A stretch of DNA of 51,538 nucleotides, from contig JAETRQ010000013.1 in NCBI GenBank assembly GCA_021770095.1, positions 1 to 51,538 of the forward strand, written 5' to 3'. This document shows positions 17,306-26,655 of the stretch, piece by piece (the stretch's first letter is position 1; each line of letters begins with the position of its first letter). Made by a program: the position numbers and the translations under genes. The notes under the pieces are model-generated. The model saw nothing but the letters and a program-made list of their open reading frames with translations, had not been told where the DNA came from and made no database searches. This DNA comes from Eubacteriaceae bacterium. Its GTDB lineage: Bacteria > Bacillota > Clostridia > Oscillospirales > Acutalibacteraceae.

Positions 17306-19837
17306 TTATAAAAGATTTTCAAATTGTATCTTTATCCAATATGGAATACTTTCAATATTCTGTTTTAGTAAATTTCTTATTTCTTTATTCATATCATTAT
17401 CGTCAATATTTGAAATATCAAATTCACTAAAAATATGTTCATTGAGATATAAGGATGTTTCTCTGGGTATTCCCATTTCAATTAGTTTTCTTGTTATGGG
17501 ATCAAAAGCTCCACATTGCATACAAGTTAGAAAAATGCTTTCTGGATTCTTTATATCAAAGATTGGTTTCAATAAAAGCGGAATATGAAATGATACAGTA
17601 TTTTGTAATATTTCAATCGTTCCCTCAATTTCCTCAGGATCATTATACTTTTTGTTATCTAATAGTTCATATAATGATGTTCCTTTTGCCCATTTCATAC
17701 ATAAATTTTTCAAAAATCCTCTGCCAGGTCCTCTTTGTAGTTGAAGAACTATGTGTTTATTATACATATAATTTGTGGCTTCATTATCTCTTAGGAACTT
17801 TAACATTCTATCTAATTTTGCTGCGGCACCACGTTCCATTGGAGTAGAAGGGACATCTTCTATGTAGTTATTGTAGATTTCTTCCAAAACAAATGGATCC
17901 CAATATCTATTTTTAAAACATATTTCTTTTGGTATTGATAAATTATTCAATTTATAGATTATAGCTGCTACTTGATCTTTTGATAAATCAATTCCAACAT
18001 TGTTCATTTTTTCAAAAGACTCTTCACCATATCTTAAAACAGATTGTCTGATATATGAAACTAGATATCCATATTTTTGCATACTGATATCTACTGGCTT
18101 TTCAGTATTTATAACATCTATTATATCGGTTTTATACTCATCAAACTTCTTTTCATAACCAGATGGTAATTCCATATTTACATCTTCAAATAAACTTGTT
18201 TGTTCATATCCATCTGTTTCCTCAAAAGCTGATTCGTCCATTACAAATGTTCTGCCGATAAAATCTTTAAGAAGTCGACCAGCGCGCCCTCTTAAATTTG
18301 CCATTTCGTAATTTGAAAGTTCAGCAACATTATTTGTTCTTCTAGTATATAAATGTGGATTTCTTATTATTATATTTTGAGCAGGCATATTAACACCTTG
18401 CATTAATGTAGTAGTACAAACAACTGTACCAATCCACTTTTTTGAGATTGCTTTTTCAATGGTGCTTCTAACATGCATTGGTAATTTACCATGATGATAT
18501 GCAACGCCATTTTTTAAACTTTCACACATCGAATAGTTTGCATTTATTGTATCCCTAAAATAATTAACTAAATCCTCAATTGGTTTCTCTGAATTAAAAC
18601 CTGAAATGTTTGTTGCAATTTTTCTAGCATAATTAGATGTTGGTGCAAAAATTATATTTTGTTCTTCTTTACCAACACAGTCAATAAAATTTTGTAAGTA
18701 ATTATAATAATATTCATCATAGTTATTTTCTCCATATCCTATTATAGATGTGGAATCTTTTATTTCTTCGCAAATTGGTTTTTCAGTTAAAATACAGTAT
18801 TGCTTAAAATAGTATTTCCCTTCTGTTTTTCTTATGCTATATGTCAAATTTAAAACAGGGCTAATTTCTGTAACAATTTCTTCAGTTTCAAAACCAAATA
18901 TTGATTCACCAACATTGTCTATTTCTTGAATTCTCGGTCCAGACAAGATTACCTGTTTAAGATTTTCTTTATATCTAAATTCCGTTAGAGTGTCAAAAAG
19001 AACCTTAGCTCTTTCTTCAGTAGAATCAGTGATTCTTTCAATATTTTGTATTTCATCGACTACTAATACTAAATTATTGTCGAATACATTTTCAGCTGAT
19101 GAGAATGCTGATATTGCTTTTTCCTGAGTTAAAACATAAATATGTATCTGTTCATTGTTGTTTTCTTGAATATATGAATTAGAAATAGTAAAACTTTCTA
19201 TACCAATGTTTTTTAACATTTGATTAAAATCTTCTGTTACTTGAGTCATTAAACACAATGTTGGAACAATGTATACAATATCAAAAATATTTTTTGTTAA
19301 CTTCTCAACTAACTTTAATAGAATGACAAAGGATTTTCCAGCAGATGTTGGTGCGGAAATGCCTATACTTTTTCTTTGTTCAATGCTATTCCAAATTTGC
19401 ATTTGAAAGTCTGTAAGTAAGAATTTTTTATCATTTACTTGAACTTCATTATTATTTTGATTTAAAGTGGTTGTAATTTCATCAATTAGACTATTCAAAT
19501 GGGAAAAACTTATGTTGTTCTTATCAAACTCTTGATCAACAATAATAGCAGATGTAGGATACCCAATTCTCGACAAGAATTTAATAATAACATCTTTTAA
19601 TTTGAATTTTTCTTTATCTGCATGATTCCATAACAATGCAATTATAGTAACCACAAAATTTACACTTTGCTTCTCCATAGACGTCAAATAATCAAGACAT
19701 CTTATGGTACTGTAAATCAATTCATCGGTCACTTGATACTCTTTATCTGAAAAACCTAGTTTTTGAGCTATTGAATAATAATCAATTTTCAACCATTCAT
19801 TTAAAATGCTTTCTTTAAAATTCTCCATATTCTCCAC
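17306..19837 (-). CDS. hamB: HamB: Hachiman antiphage helicase
   Basis: This 843-residue superfamily 2 helicase has a Q-motif-like LTDFQMQIW (141-149), Walker A APTSAGKS (162-169), DEIQ box (261-264), and motif VI NLRGRAGRL near residue 520. The C-terminal 250 residues are helical. It starts 2 nt after the upstream nuclease-like HamA gene, the conserved gene order of Hachiman. In the family HamB surveys DNA and licenses the HamA nuclease when it meets aberrant or phage DNA. The first codon is GTG at 19837; the in-frame ATG at 19828 is an alternative because GTGGAG itself could serve as its ribosome site. Confidence 0.9.
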   Translation of the reverse strand: MENMENFKESILNEWLKIDYYSIAQKLGFSDKEYQVTDELIYSTIRCLDYLTSMEKQSVNFVVTIIALLWNHADKEKFKLKDVIIKFLSRIGYPTSAIIVDQEFDKNNISFSHLNSLIDEITTTLNQNNNEVQVNDKKFLLTDFQMQIWNSIEQRKSIGISAPTSAGKSFVILLKLVEKLTKNIFDIVYIVPTLCLMTQVTEDFNQMLKNIGIESFTISNSYIQENNNEQIHIYVLTQEKAISAFSSAENVFDNNLVLVVDEIQNIERITDSTEERAKVLFDTLTEFRYKENLKQVILSGPRIQEIDNVGESIFGFETEEIVTEISPVLNLTYSIRKTEGKYYFKQYCILTEKPICEEIKDSTSIIGYGENNYDEYYYNYLQNFIDCVGKEEQNIIFAPTSNYARKIATNISGFNSEKPIEDLVNYFRDTINANYSMCESLKNGVAYHHGKLPMHVRSTIEKAISKKWIGTVVCTTTLMQGVNMPAQNIIIRNPHLYTRRTNNVAELSNYEMANLRGRAGRLLKDFIGRTFVMDESAFEETDGYEQTSLFEDVNMELPSGYEKKFDEYKTDIIDVINTEKPVDISMQKYGYLVSYIRQSVLRYGEESFEKMNNVGIDLSKDQVAAIIYKLNNLSIPKEICFKNRYWDPFVLEEIYNNYIEDVPSTPMERGAAAKLDRMLKFLRDNEATNYMYNKHIVLQLQRGPGRGFLKNLCMKWAKGTSLYELLDNKKYNDPEEIEGTIEILQNTVSFHIPLLLKPIFDIKNPESIFLTCMQCGAFDPITRKLIEMGIPRETSLYLNEHIFSEFDISNIDDNDMNKEIRNLLKQNIESIPYWIKIQFENLL

Positions 19838-19839
19838 GA

Positions 19840-20757
19840 TCAGATTTTACTTTGAAATTCTGTTGCTAATTCTTCTAACTTCCATACAGGAAATACTATG
19901 TAATTTATTCTACTTAAAATAGGATGGGCTCCTATATCTATTTTTGAATTATCAAAATTCTTAAATCTATCCTTTATAATTTTCTCGATTTGACTATATA
20001 TACTAACATCACTAAGAACATCTATTTTTTTATTCTCATTGTACATTACTATACAAACAAGTTCTAAGTATGGGTTAGCAATTGTATTATTTAAATAACT
20101 TTCAGCAATTTTATCAAGTTCTGGTGATAAAAAATCTTCATGAACATATAGGTTTAGTTCTTGGCTAAAATTATCATATGTATTTAAAATACTATCCAAT
20201 GAATTCTTAAATGCTGAATTAAACTGATAATCACTAGTATATACCTTTGCTTCTCCTAAAACAAAAACATTTTTATCATCATCTTTTCGATAATGGATTG
20301 CATCTGCACCAAATCTTTCCATATCAGATGATGTAGTAATTTTCATTTTTCTTATTAGTGGAGTTGCTTTCATAAATTTTTGTATGAAATGGAATAATAA
20401 CAATTCACCCATTTGACCTTGAATGAGTAGTTTATCACATTTACTGTTACCTCTAAATTTTTCTTTTGCTTTTCTTTGAACAGCAGAACTCGCTGCAGCA
20501 TGGCTTTTTCCGTTTTGCATCTCTTTTTTGAGGAGTTCCTGATATTTTTCAGAATCATATACCCAATCCACTATTGTATCATAAAGTTCATTAATAAACT
20601 CTGTGCGCAATTCTCGAATATCTTGATAAGCTATATTTGCACCAATATGAGTGTCTTTATTTGGAATAATTTTAAAATTATGTTGTATTATGTGGATGTT
20701 ATTAAATAATGCATCATTATTGATTAATTTAGATTCAATGTCGGCTTTTGTTAACAT
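19840..20757 (-). CDS. hamA: HamA: Hachiman effector nuclease (DUF1837)
   Basis: The 305-residue protein matches the DUF1837 layout: GQMGELLLF (Glu118), RFGADAIHY (Asp152) and FVLGEAKVY (Glu169, Lys171) form a PD-(D/E)xK nuclease centre. In characterised Hachiman systems HamA is held by HamB and degrades DNA once activated, stopping phage growth or killing the cell. The adjacent helicase in the same reading direction makes the assignment firm. A 120-nt gap separates it from the TIR gene upstream, so the two may have separate promoters. Confidence 0.9.
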   Translation of the reverse strand: MLTKADIESKLINNDALFNNIHIIQHNFKIIPNKDTHIGANIAYQDIRELRTEFINELYDTIVDWVYDSEKYQELLKKEMQNGKSHAAASSAVQRKAKEKFRGNSKCDKLLIQGQMGELLLFHFIQKFMKATPLIRKMKITTSSDMERFGADAIHYRKDDDKNVFVLGEAKVYTSDYQFNSAFKNSLDSILNTYDNFSQELNLYVHEDFLSPELDKIAESYLNNTIANPYLELVCIVMYNENKKIDVLSDVSIYSQIEKIIKDRFKNFDNSKIDIGAHPILSRINYIVFPVWKLEELATEFQSKI

Positions 20758-20877
20758 ATTGATTGTATCCTCAGCAAAAATTAATATGGAAAGTAAAACA
20801 ATCCAAATTAATTATATAACAAAAAAGTGTTTCTTTCAACATATTGATGTGTTCTGAAATTATAGTGATTTTAAAGT

Positions 20878-22380
20878 TCAATTTAGTTTTACTTTTTCAT
20901 ATTTATTTTGAACATTAAGAATATCTTCATAGCATAATTCAATCCATTTGTTATATTCTTTATCAAAATTGTTATCAGGTTTTTCATTCAAATATGAAAA
21001 TTGTTCTAATTGTGCGTGTAGGTATTCAGCATATAAATTACTAAGAATTGCAAAAGGCATATCTTGATATTTATCAACGCTCCTTTTTCTTTCCTTTACA
21101 GCTTGCTTCATAGTTGTTTTCCAACTATCATCTTCTAATCCTAAACAATTGAGTAAGTATTGGTTTCTTGCTTTATTATATAAAGCGTAATCATCCCAAA
21201 TATAATCTCTCATTAACTTGAAATTTAACTTATTTTTATATTCAGTCAATTCTAAAACCTTATCAAACCATTCTATTGCATGTTTGATATTTTTAACTAT
21301 TTCGTTAGAATCTTCTATTTTTAATATTTTAAATTCTTCACGATCATTTTTAGACAAAATATTAAAATAATCTTTATTTAATGATTTAGCAATTTGTTTA
21401 CATGCAGTTTTTAAACTAGACAATCCTAAATAATCATACAGTAAACAAAGAAGCATTTTGTTTTTTATTAAATTTGGTTCACTTTCTATAATTTTAGATA
21501 ATTCGTATAATTCATCATTTATATCTTCAGGTTCAGAGTTTATCGAATACTCATATTCTGTTCCGTTCATCATTTTATGATAACTAAACACTTCCTTTAA
21601 GATTAGTATGGCAATTTGATATGATTTAAAATCCTTTCTTGAGTTTTGTTCACTATTTATTCTTTCAAGTTCACTTACATATTTTCCCCAACATTCGTTA
21701 TCATCTAAATATACAAATATGACTGTTCTATCGATTATAAACTGCAACCTTTTTCCTATACTATTTGGATCTATTTTTTCATACTCCTGCTTAAAGAAAT
21801 TATTTATACTTCTTTTATCTGCTTTTTTAAGTTCTTTTTTATTGTTCTCTGGAATAATTGAACTAAAACCAGGAGCATATTTTTCATCTAATAAAGGATT
21901 ATCACTATAAATGATTTTTAAGTATTTTTTATAAAACTCTTTCCAATTTGTATCAAATAATTTTTTGAAATTTTCCTCATTGTAGTCTGGGCTATCAATT
22001 AAGATATTATTTAATAATTCACATATGCCTTCTTTATTGAATGCAGTATTTTGATAATGAAATAAAGGGGATTCTTTTGGAATTTCATTTGAATCTACTC
22101 TAATAATGCAAACAAAATTTTCTGGATTCCCTTTAGATATTGCCCCTGCTTCAAAATTAATCCATGGCGCAAAAACATTTTCTTTGGTAATAAAGAAAAT
22201 ACCTTTTGTACTTTGTTGAAGTGCTTCTTGAATTTTAGGTTCCCATAATTCGCCGATTTTAATATTTTTACTAGAAAACCATGCCTCAATTTTAAATGTA
22301 TTGTAGAACCAATCGTAAAAGGTAGAAGCTATTTGTTTGCTTTTCTCACCACTCCAACTTATAAAAATCTTATTTTCCAT
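20878..22380 (-). CDS. TIR-domain protein, probable antiphage NADase effector
   Basis: Residues 1-135 form a TIR domain: KIFISWSGEKS at the first strand, WFSSKNIKIGELW at the BB-loop region, and INFEAGA with the probable catalytic Glu77. The remaining 365 residues are helical with no motif I recognise and may sense infection or oligomerise. TIR proteins of this layout usually cleave NAD+ during phage infection. A strong AGGAGGG precedes the ATG. It lies just upstream of hamA on the same strand within a mobilizable element, so it is either a separate defence gene or an added partner of Hachiman. Confidence 0.8.
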   Translation of the reverse strand: MENKIFISWSGEKSKQIASTFYDWFYNTFKIEAWFSSKNIKIGELWEPKIQEALQQSTKGIFFITKENVFAPWINFEAGAISKGNPENFVCIIRVDSNEIPKESPLFHYQNTAFNKEGICELLNNILIDSPDYNEENFKKLFDTNWKEFYKKYLKIIYSDNPLLDEKYAPGFSSIIPENNKKELKKADKRSINNFFKQEYEKIDPNSIGKRLQFIIDRTVIFVYLDDNECWGKYVSELERINSEQNSRKDFKSYQIAILILKEVFSYHKMMNGTEYEYSINSEPEDINDELYELSKIIESEPNLIKNKMLLCLLYDYLGLSSLKTACKQIAKSLNKDYFNILSKNDREEFKILKIEDSNEIVKNIKHAIEWFDKVLELTEYKNKLNFKLMRDYIWDDYALYNKARNQYLLNCLGLEDDSWKTTMKQAVKERKRSVDKYQDMPFAILSNLYAEYLHAQLEQFSYLNEKPDNNFDKEYNKWIELCYEDILNVQNKYEKVKLN

Positions 22381-22560
22381 TTAAAACCCTCCTGTTATAT
22401 TTTTTGCATTAAATAGCATAAATTTGTAGATATGTCAATACGATATGCAAAAGTGCACAAAAAACCTACAAAAATGTATATATTAAAACAATCCTCTAAT
22501 ATATAAGTGTATAAAACTGCAAAAAGTAACAAAAATTATTTAAGAAAATGTGCGAGAGAT

Positions 22561-22584
22561 TTTTGAGAGACTAAACTCTCAAAA
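22561..22584. repeat. Perfect hairpin in an att-like region
   Basis: TTTTGAGAG and CTCTCAAAA pair around ACTAAA. Related direct motifs GAGACTTTC(A/G)AGAGA occur at about 22798 and 22867. Together with the tRNA 3' fragment nearby, this looks like the arm-site region of another, now lost, tRNA-targeting integrase. Confidence 0.4.
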
Positions 22585-22622
22585 TTTGGCTTAAAATGGT
22601 ATGTTTCAAAAAGTGATTTTTA

Positions 22623-22668
22623 CACTCTGACTCCGTCATTTAAGGTTCGAATCCTTATACCTCTGCCA
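22623..22668 (+). pseudogene. 3' half of a tRNA-Gln (CTG) gene
   Basis: The segment reads as an anticodon loop with CTG, variable region, T arm TAAGG-TTCGAAT-CCTTA, acceptor 3' strand TACCTCT, G discriminator and encoded CCA. The 5' half is missing: the matching AGAGGTA acceptor strand and the anticodon-stem complement are not upstream. Such 3' tRNA fragments are typical attachment-site leftovers of integrated elements. The amino-acid identity rests on the CTG loop and G73 and is tentative. Confidence 0.6.
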
Positions 22669-22672
22669 GCAG

Positions 22673-22702
22673 GCGGTGACATTATAGATGTCACCGCTTT
22701 TT
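22673..22702 (+). terminator. Terminator behind the tRNA fragment
   Basis: GCGGTGAC and GTCACCGC form an 8-bp stem followed by TTTTTC. A second weaker stem with T-run lies at about 22730-22768 (AAAATCG.../...CGATTTTTT). Both look like remnants of a tRNA terminator region. Confidence 0.7.
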
Positions 22703-23010
22703 CTATGCAAAATAGGCTCAAATAGTACAAAATCGCCCTCAATCTGCTGTGGATTTAAGGACGATTTTTTCTTTTCTGTTTTGTTGAGATTTTTTGTGAG
22801 ACTTTCAGAGACCTAAAAACTTCCGATTTCTAAAACCTACCGAGAGCGACCGGGAGCGTTTAGGTAAGAGACTTTCGAGAGATGATGCCATGATTAGTTG
22901 TGAAAATGTTGATGCAAAGAAACTTTGCTATGATTTTTCTGTATTGCAAAGATATTTTAATTGAAATATAATAAACATAGTAATAAAATATTTTCCAAGG
23001 AGGAATGTTT

Positions 23011-23430
23011 ATGACTTTGGGAAATAATATCATTAAAATCAGAAAAGATAATAATATGTCACAGGAAGAATTTGCAGAAGTCTTTAATGTTACGAGGCAG
23101 ACTATATCAAATTGGGAAAATTCAAAAAGTTATCCTGATATTCAAACGCTCATCAAAATTAGTGATAATTTCAATATATCGTTAGATGTATTATTAAAAG
23201 AGGATATTGAACTGGTAAAGAATATTGATGTTAAAGTAAAAGAAACAGATAAGTATAAAAAAATTCTTAAAATAATGATTTATATCTTAGCAATATTAAT
23301 CAGTGTATTTTGTTTGGTAACAATTATATTTATTGCCAAGATAACTGTGAAATGGAAAATTGTGCTGACAGTAGTTGCATTGAGTTGGATTATAACATTT
23401 TTGTCAAAAATACTTAATCGTTTTAACTGA
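23011..23430 (+). CDS. XRE-family regulator with a C-terminal membrane segment pair
   Basis: Residues 1-65 are a Cro/CI-type helix-turn-helix (MTLGNNIIKIRKDNNMSQEEFAEVF and the recognition helix near TRQTISNWENSKSYPD). After a short charged linker come two hydrophobic segments (about residues 86-106 and 112-130), so it is probably a membrane-tethered regulator. AAGGAGG is seven bases upstream of the chosen ATG; the ATG at 23005 is too close to it. It lies next to the right end of element 1 and has no obvious target gene. Confidence 0.8.
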   Translation: MTLGNNIIKIRKDNNMSQEEFAEVFNVTRQTISNWENSKSYPDIQTLIKISDNFNISLDVLLKEDIELVKNIDVKVKETDKYKKILKIMIYILAILISVFCLVTIIFIAKITVKWKIVLTVVALSWIITFLSKILNRFN

Positions 23431-23436
23431 TATTAA

Positions 23437-23480
23437 ATGGTAAAGGCAAGGAATATATAGTTATCCCTTGCCTTTACTTA
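23437..23480 (+). terminator. Intrinsic terminator
   Basis: GTAAAGGCAAGG pairs with CCTTGCCTTTAC around a loop of about 14 nt, followed by a T-rich stretch. It ends the XRE regulator transcript. Confidence 0.7.
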
Positions 23481-23503
23481 TTGGTTTCGAGACTATCGGA
23501 GTA

Positions 23504-23569
23504 TGCGTTTCCGCAACACAACACATACCACATTTTTCTGCCAAAGTCCAGACCAAATAAAAATTTTTA
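23504..23569. repeat. Left-end repeat of integrative element, copy 2
   Basis: This near-duplicate of 138-203 lies just upstream of att copy C. It marks the integrase-distal end of element 1, so that element spans roughly 12.2-23.6 kb. Confidence 0.55.
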
Positions 23570-23577
23570 GCCTTTAA

Positions 23578-23606
23578 TATTGTTTGTCACCAAATTTTGA
23601 GGTAGA
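23578..23606. other. Putative attachment site, copy C (distal end of element 1)
   Basis: The sequence matches copy D almost base for base over 28 positions (TGTCACCAAATTTTGAGGTAG in both). With copy B it would bracket element 1 as direct repeats. Its right flank forms an imperfect hairpin (GTAGAGGTACTGT with ACAGCACTCCTAC) followed by six Ts, a terminator-like structure. Confidence 0.55.
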
Positions 23607-23655
23607 GGTACTGTGATTTTTACAGCACTCCTACTTTTTTAATTGCAAAATATAT

Positions 23656-24084
23656 TTACAGAACCATTAACAGTGTTCCAACTCTTATTAAAACTCATCC
23701 TATTATTGACTTTGCGGTGAATTGTTCATGCAAAAAAATCGCAGCAAAAACCATAGCTATTACAATGCTTAATTTATCTATCGGAACAACAACGAATATT
23801 GTACCATCTTTCAATGCTTTATAATAGCAAAGCCATGACAAGCCCGTTGCAATACCCGACAAGATAAGAAATATCCAGCTTTTCTTTCCTATTGTGTTCA
23901 GACTGTTTTGAGCATTTGTGATGAAGACCATACCCCAAGTCATAATCACAACAACTGTTCTTATTGCAGTTGCAAGATTTGAGTCAATACCTTCAATGCC
24001 GATATTTGCAAGTATAGATGTTATTGTAGCAAATAAAAATGAAAGTATTGCAAATACAATCCACATAATTATCACACCAAACAC
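23656..24084 (-). pseudogene. EamA-type transporter with one in-frame TGA
   Basis: The frame encodes a single EamA (DMT) module of five membrane segments, as in short EamA proteins of about 140 residues. Translation stops at TGA (23695-23697) after residue 129, in FTAKSIIG. Reading on in the same frame gives VLIRVGTLLMVL and then TAA at 23656, exactly the missing last membrane segment. So the gene is intact except for one nonsense codon where relatives have an ordinary residue. It is either a young pseudogene or a truncated protein. The start is GTG at 24084 or the ATG at 24066; neither has a strong ribosome site. Confidence 0.7.
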
Positions 24085-24415
24085 TAAAATTAATATTATT
24101 CTACTACCTGAAGTAGCTGTTGTAAAGCAGTTACTTTTTTGTTTTAAAAGTTTTACATAGGCTTAATTAACATACATATACTTTCGGAATTTACATACAA
24201 TAAATTATACTCTAAGTGTACTAAGATACAAAGAAATTATTGGAGAATAGCGAATATGGAAAAACAATTATCGGAGTAATCGAAATATAAGTAAGTGTGT
24301 ATTTAATTATGGATATTTTTACAGTCTACAAAGGTGCAGCTCAAAAGCTACAAAACAGTAAGCAAATTGTATTAACTGACTGTGCAATGCAGAACAGTTC
24401 TAAAATTAAAATTTG
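24085..24415. other. Intergenic region without a clear gene
   Basis: This AT-rich stretch separates the EamA frame from the beta-galactosidase gene, which ends at 24416. A 36-codon frame (24309-24419) starts with ATG but has no ribosome site and overlaps the end of the opposite gene, so it is not called. No strong terminator hairpin is seen. Confidence 0.5.
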
Positions 24416-26653
24416 TTAATGTTTCTTTCTAATTTTGTTAAGCTTTTTATTTAATCCCAGTATTTGTTCTTTGGTGAACTTAGCACCAAGCATTGAGAAT
24501 GCACGCTTTAAAGCAAAACCTTTAGCAATCTCTATCATTGTCTTGTTAATTTTAAAGCCTGCAGCAGAAAGTCCTCCGCCGGATTTTTTATCTTTCTTAT
24601 CCTTTGGTTTATCCTCATTTCCAGATAGAACTTTTTTCAGCATAGGAAGCATTCCAAGAAGAACAAGTTTTCCTCTGAAGGTTGCTAGAATATCACCGAG
24701 TGTATCGTTGATTGAAAGATAGCCTGCAGGTGTATCAATTTCAAACCAGTTGATAACAGCACCCTCCTCTGCCATTCTATATTCTTCATTGAATGTGTCA
24801 ACCTTTTTAATTACGGCAGTATCTTCGCAGTTTCCTGCTTTTGCAAACAACTTGGTTTCGTCCTCGTTTTTAACCTCAAAATAGAAGAATGGATATTTGT
24901 CTTTAGTCTGTTTGCCGACACTTTCTCCATTTGCAAACAGCTCAACTTCATTTTGATTTGTATAAACAGTAATTTTGGTTACCGGTTCAACTCTGTCAAC
25001 ATATCTTTTCGAACAGATATGAACAAAAGGCTCGTCAGAAAGCCATGCCTTGTAAGCATAAAAGCTATCCTTTTTATATTTTCTGTCAAAGGTAACAAGA
25101 CCTTTATGATTCATACCATTTTCTCCGCCCTCAGAGCGTGCATCGGCAGCAAAGTCAAACATATTCCAGACATGAGTTGCCCAAAGATATGGTCTGTCCA
25201 TAATCTGTTTAATAACCTCTTCATGATAATATGTCTGATATTCTTCCGTATAGTCACCCTGAACCGGCTCTGATGTGTGCCAGTTCAGTGCTTCACATCC
25301 ATATTCACTGATGCCGATTGCCTTGTTTGGATATTTTTTGTGAAAGTTATCAAACCACGGACCATACATCGAAACATTGCCGCCGTACCAGCCGAAATAA
25401 TGATTGTAGGACAGTATATCGGAAATATGAACATATTCCTCATCCATGCTGCACATTGTGATTGCTGCTAATGTAGTAGGTCTTGTTTTATCAAGAGTGT
25501 GTGCTAAATCATTGAGCATTTTGTGATTGCTTATAAGATTTTTATCACTTGCGCCACCCATTGTGATTTCATTTGAAAGTCCCCAGGTCACTATACATGG
25601 ATGATTGTAATTCTGACAGATAAGTTCTGTCATCTGAGTTTTTGTGTTTTCTAATCCGTTTGGCATATGCTTTGAAATGTAAGGAATTTCAGCCCAGACA
25701 ATTAAGCCTTTTTCGTCACACAAATTATAAAAGGTCTGCGCATGCTGATAATGTGCAAGTCGGATTGTGTTTGCACCCATTTCACAAATCAAATCAATAT
25801 CCTCTTTATGATGCTCAGATAACAGAGCGTTGCCTATATCAGGTCTGTCCTGATGACGCGATACGCCTCTTAGCGGGTATTCTCTGCCATTAAGGATAAA
25901 ACCCTTCTGTGAATTGATTTCAAAGGAGCGTACACCAAACCGAGTTGACACCTCATCCAATATTTCTCCATCAGATAGAAGACTTGCTTTTAATGTATAT
26001 AAGTATGGGTCAATTGTGCCATTCCATAAATGAGCATTTTCAATTGTTACACAGGTTTTTGGATTTTTGCCGTTTGCAGATATTGTTTTTATAGTTTTGC
26101 TGTCTGCAATAATTTCAAACAGAACTTCGCCATCGGTAAAGGCCTGCAGTTCAATATCTGCATTCTGACCGTTAACCTTTGGTGTTACCATAATACCCGG
26201 TGCACCATTATAATCTAAATCAAAATGACTTTTTGGAACGGCTATTATTGAAACATCACGGTAAATTCCGCCGTAAAATGTAAAATCAGCCTGCTGTGGA
26301 TAAACAAAATCATTTGGCGAATTATCAACCTCAATTTTTATTTCGTTTTCATCAAGAATATTTTCAAGTTTTGCTCTGAATGTTGCGTATCCGCCGTGAT
26401 GAACAGCGATTTCCTTATCATTAAAAAATACTTTTGCGCTTGAATTTACACCGTCAAGCTGAATATACAATTCCTCGCCTTTAGGTAATTCTGATTTTAA
26501 TATGTTCTTTTTATAGATACATGTTCCTCTGTAATAGTCATTACCGCCGTCCTGACCATCCTTTCCATTCCATGTATGAGGCAAATTAACAGTGGTGCTT
26601 TTGCTGTCCTTTATGAATTCCCAGTGCTCATTAATTATTTTTATATTTCTCAA
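24416..26653 (-). CDS. GH2 beta-galactosidase-type glycoside hydrolase
   Basis: The 745-residue protein begins with the GH2 sugar-binding domain (VNLPHTWNGKDGQDGGNDYYRG), followed by the Ig-like domain and TIM barrel. TWGLSNEI carries the acid/base Glu and GISEYGCEAL the nucleophile Glu, so the fold should be active on beta-galactosides or beta-glucuronides. A GHR-like GVSRHQDRPDIGNAL segment is present. The C-terminal 100 residues are unusual: a Lys/Gly-rich linker (KPKDKKDKKSGGG) and a basic helical tail, resembling a small added domain. No signal peptide. It starts 2 nt after the symporter gene and forms an operon with it. Confidence 0.88.
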   Translation of the reverse strand: MRNIKIINEHWEFIKDSKSTTVNLPHTWNGKDGQDGGNDYYRGTCIYKKNILKSELPKGEELYIQLDGVNSSAKVFFNDKEIAVHHGGYATFRAKLENILDENEIKIEVDNSPNDFVYPQQADFTFYGGIYRDVSIIAVPKSHFDLDYNGAPGIMVTPKVNGQNADIELQAFTDGEVLFEIIADSKTIKTISANGKNPKTCVTIENAHLWNGTIDPYLYTLKASLLSDGEILDEVSTRFGVRSFEINSQKGFILNGREYPLRGVSRHQDRPDIGNALLSEHHKEDIDLICEMGANTIRLAHYQHAQTFYNLCDEKGLIVWAEIPYISKHMPNGLENTKTQMTELICQNYNHPCIVTWGLSNEITMGGASDKNLISNHKMLNDLAHTLDKTRPTTLAAITMCSMDEEYVHISDILSYNHYFGWYGGNVSMYGPWFDNFHKKYPNKAIGISEYGCEALNWHTSEPVQGDYTEEYQTYYHEEVIKQIMDRPYLWATHVWNMFDFAADARSEGGENGMNHKGLVTFDRKYKKDSFYAYKAWLSDEPFVHICSKRYVDRVEPVTKITVYTNQNEVELFANGESVGKQTKDKYPFFYFEVKNEDETKLFAKAGNCEDTAVIKKVDTFNEEYRMAEEGAVINWFEIDTPAGYLSINDTLGDILATFRGKLVLLGMLPMLKKVLSGNEDKPKDKKDKKSGGGLSAAGFKINKTMIEIAKGFALKRAFSMLGAKFTKEQILGLNKKLNKIRKKH

Positions 26654-26655
26654 AA

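Noticed and set aside
23695-23697. TGA read as selenocysteine or as a recoded sense codon
   Set aside because: Many other genes in the window end in TGA, the protein family has no redox role, and no obvious SECIS-like hairpin follows.
24309-24419. 36-codon frame as a small gene
   Set aside because: No ribosome site, overlap with the opposite beta-galactosidase end, and no recognisable sequence.
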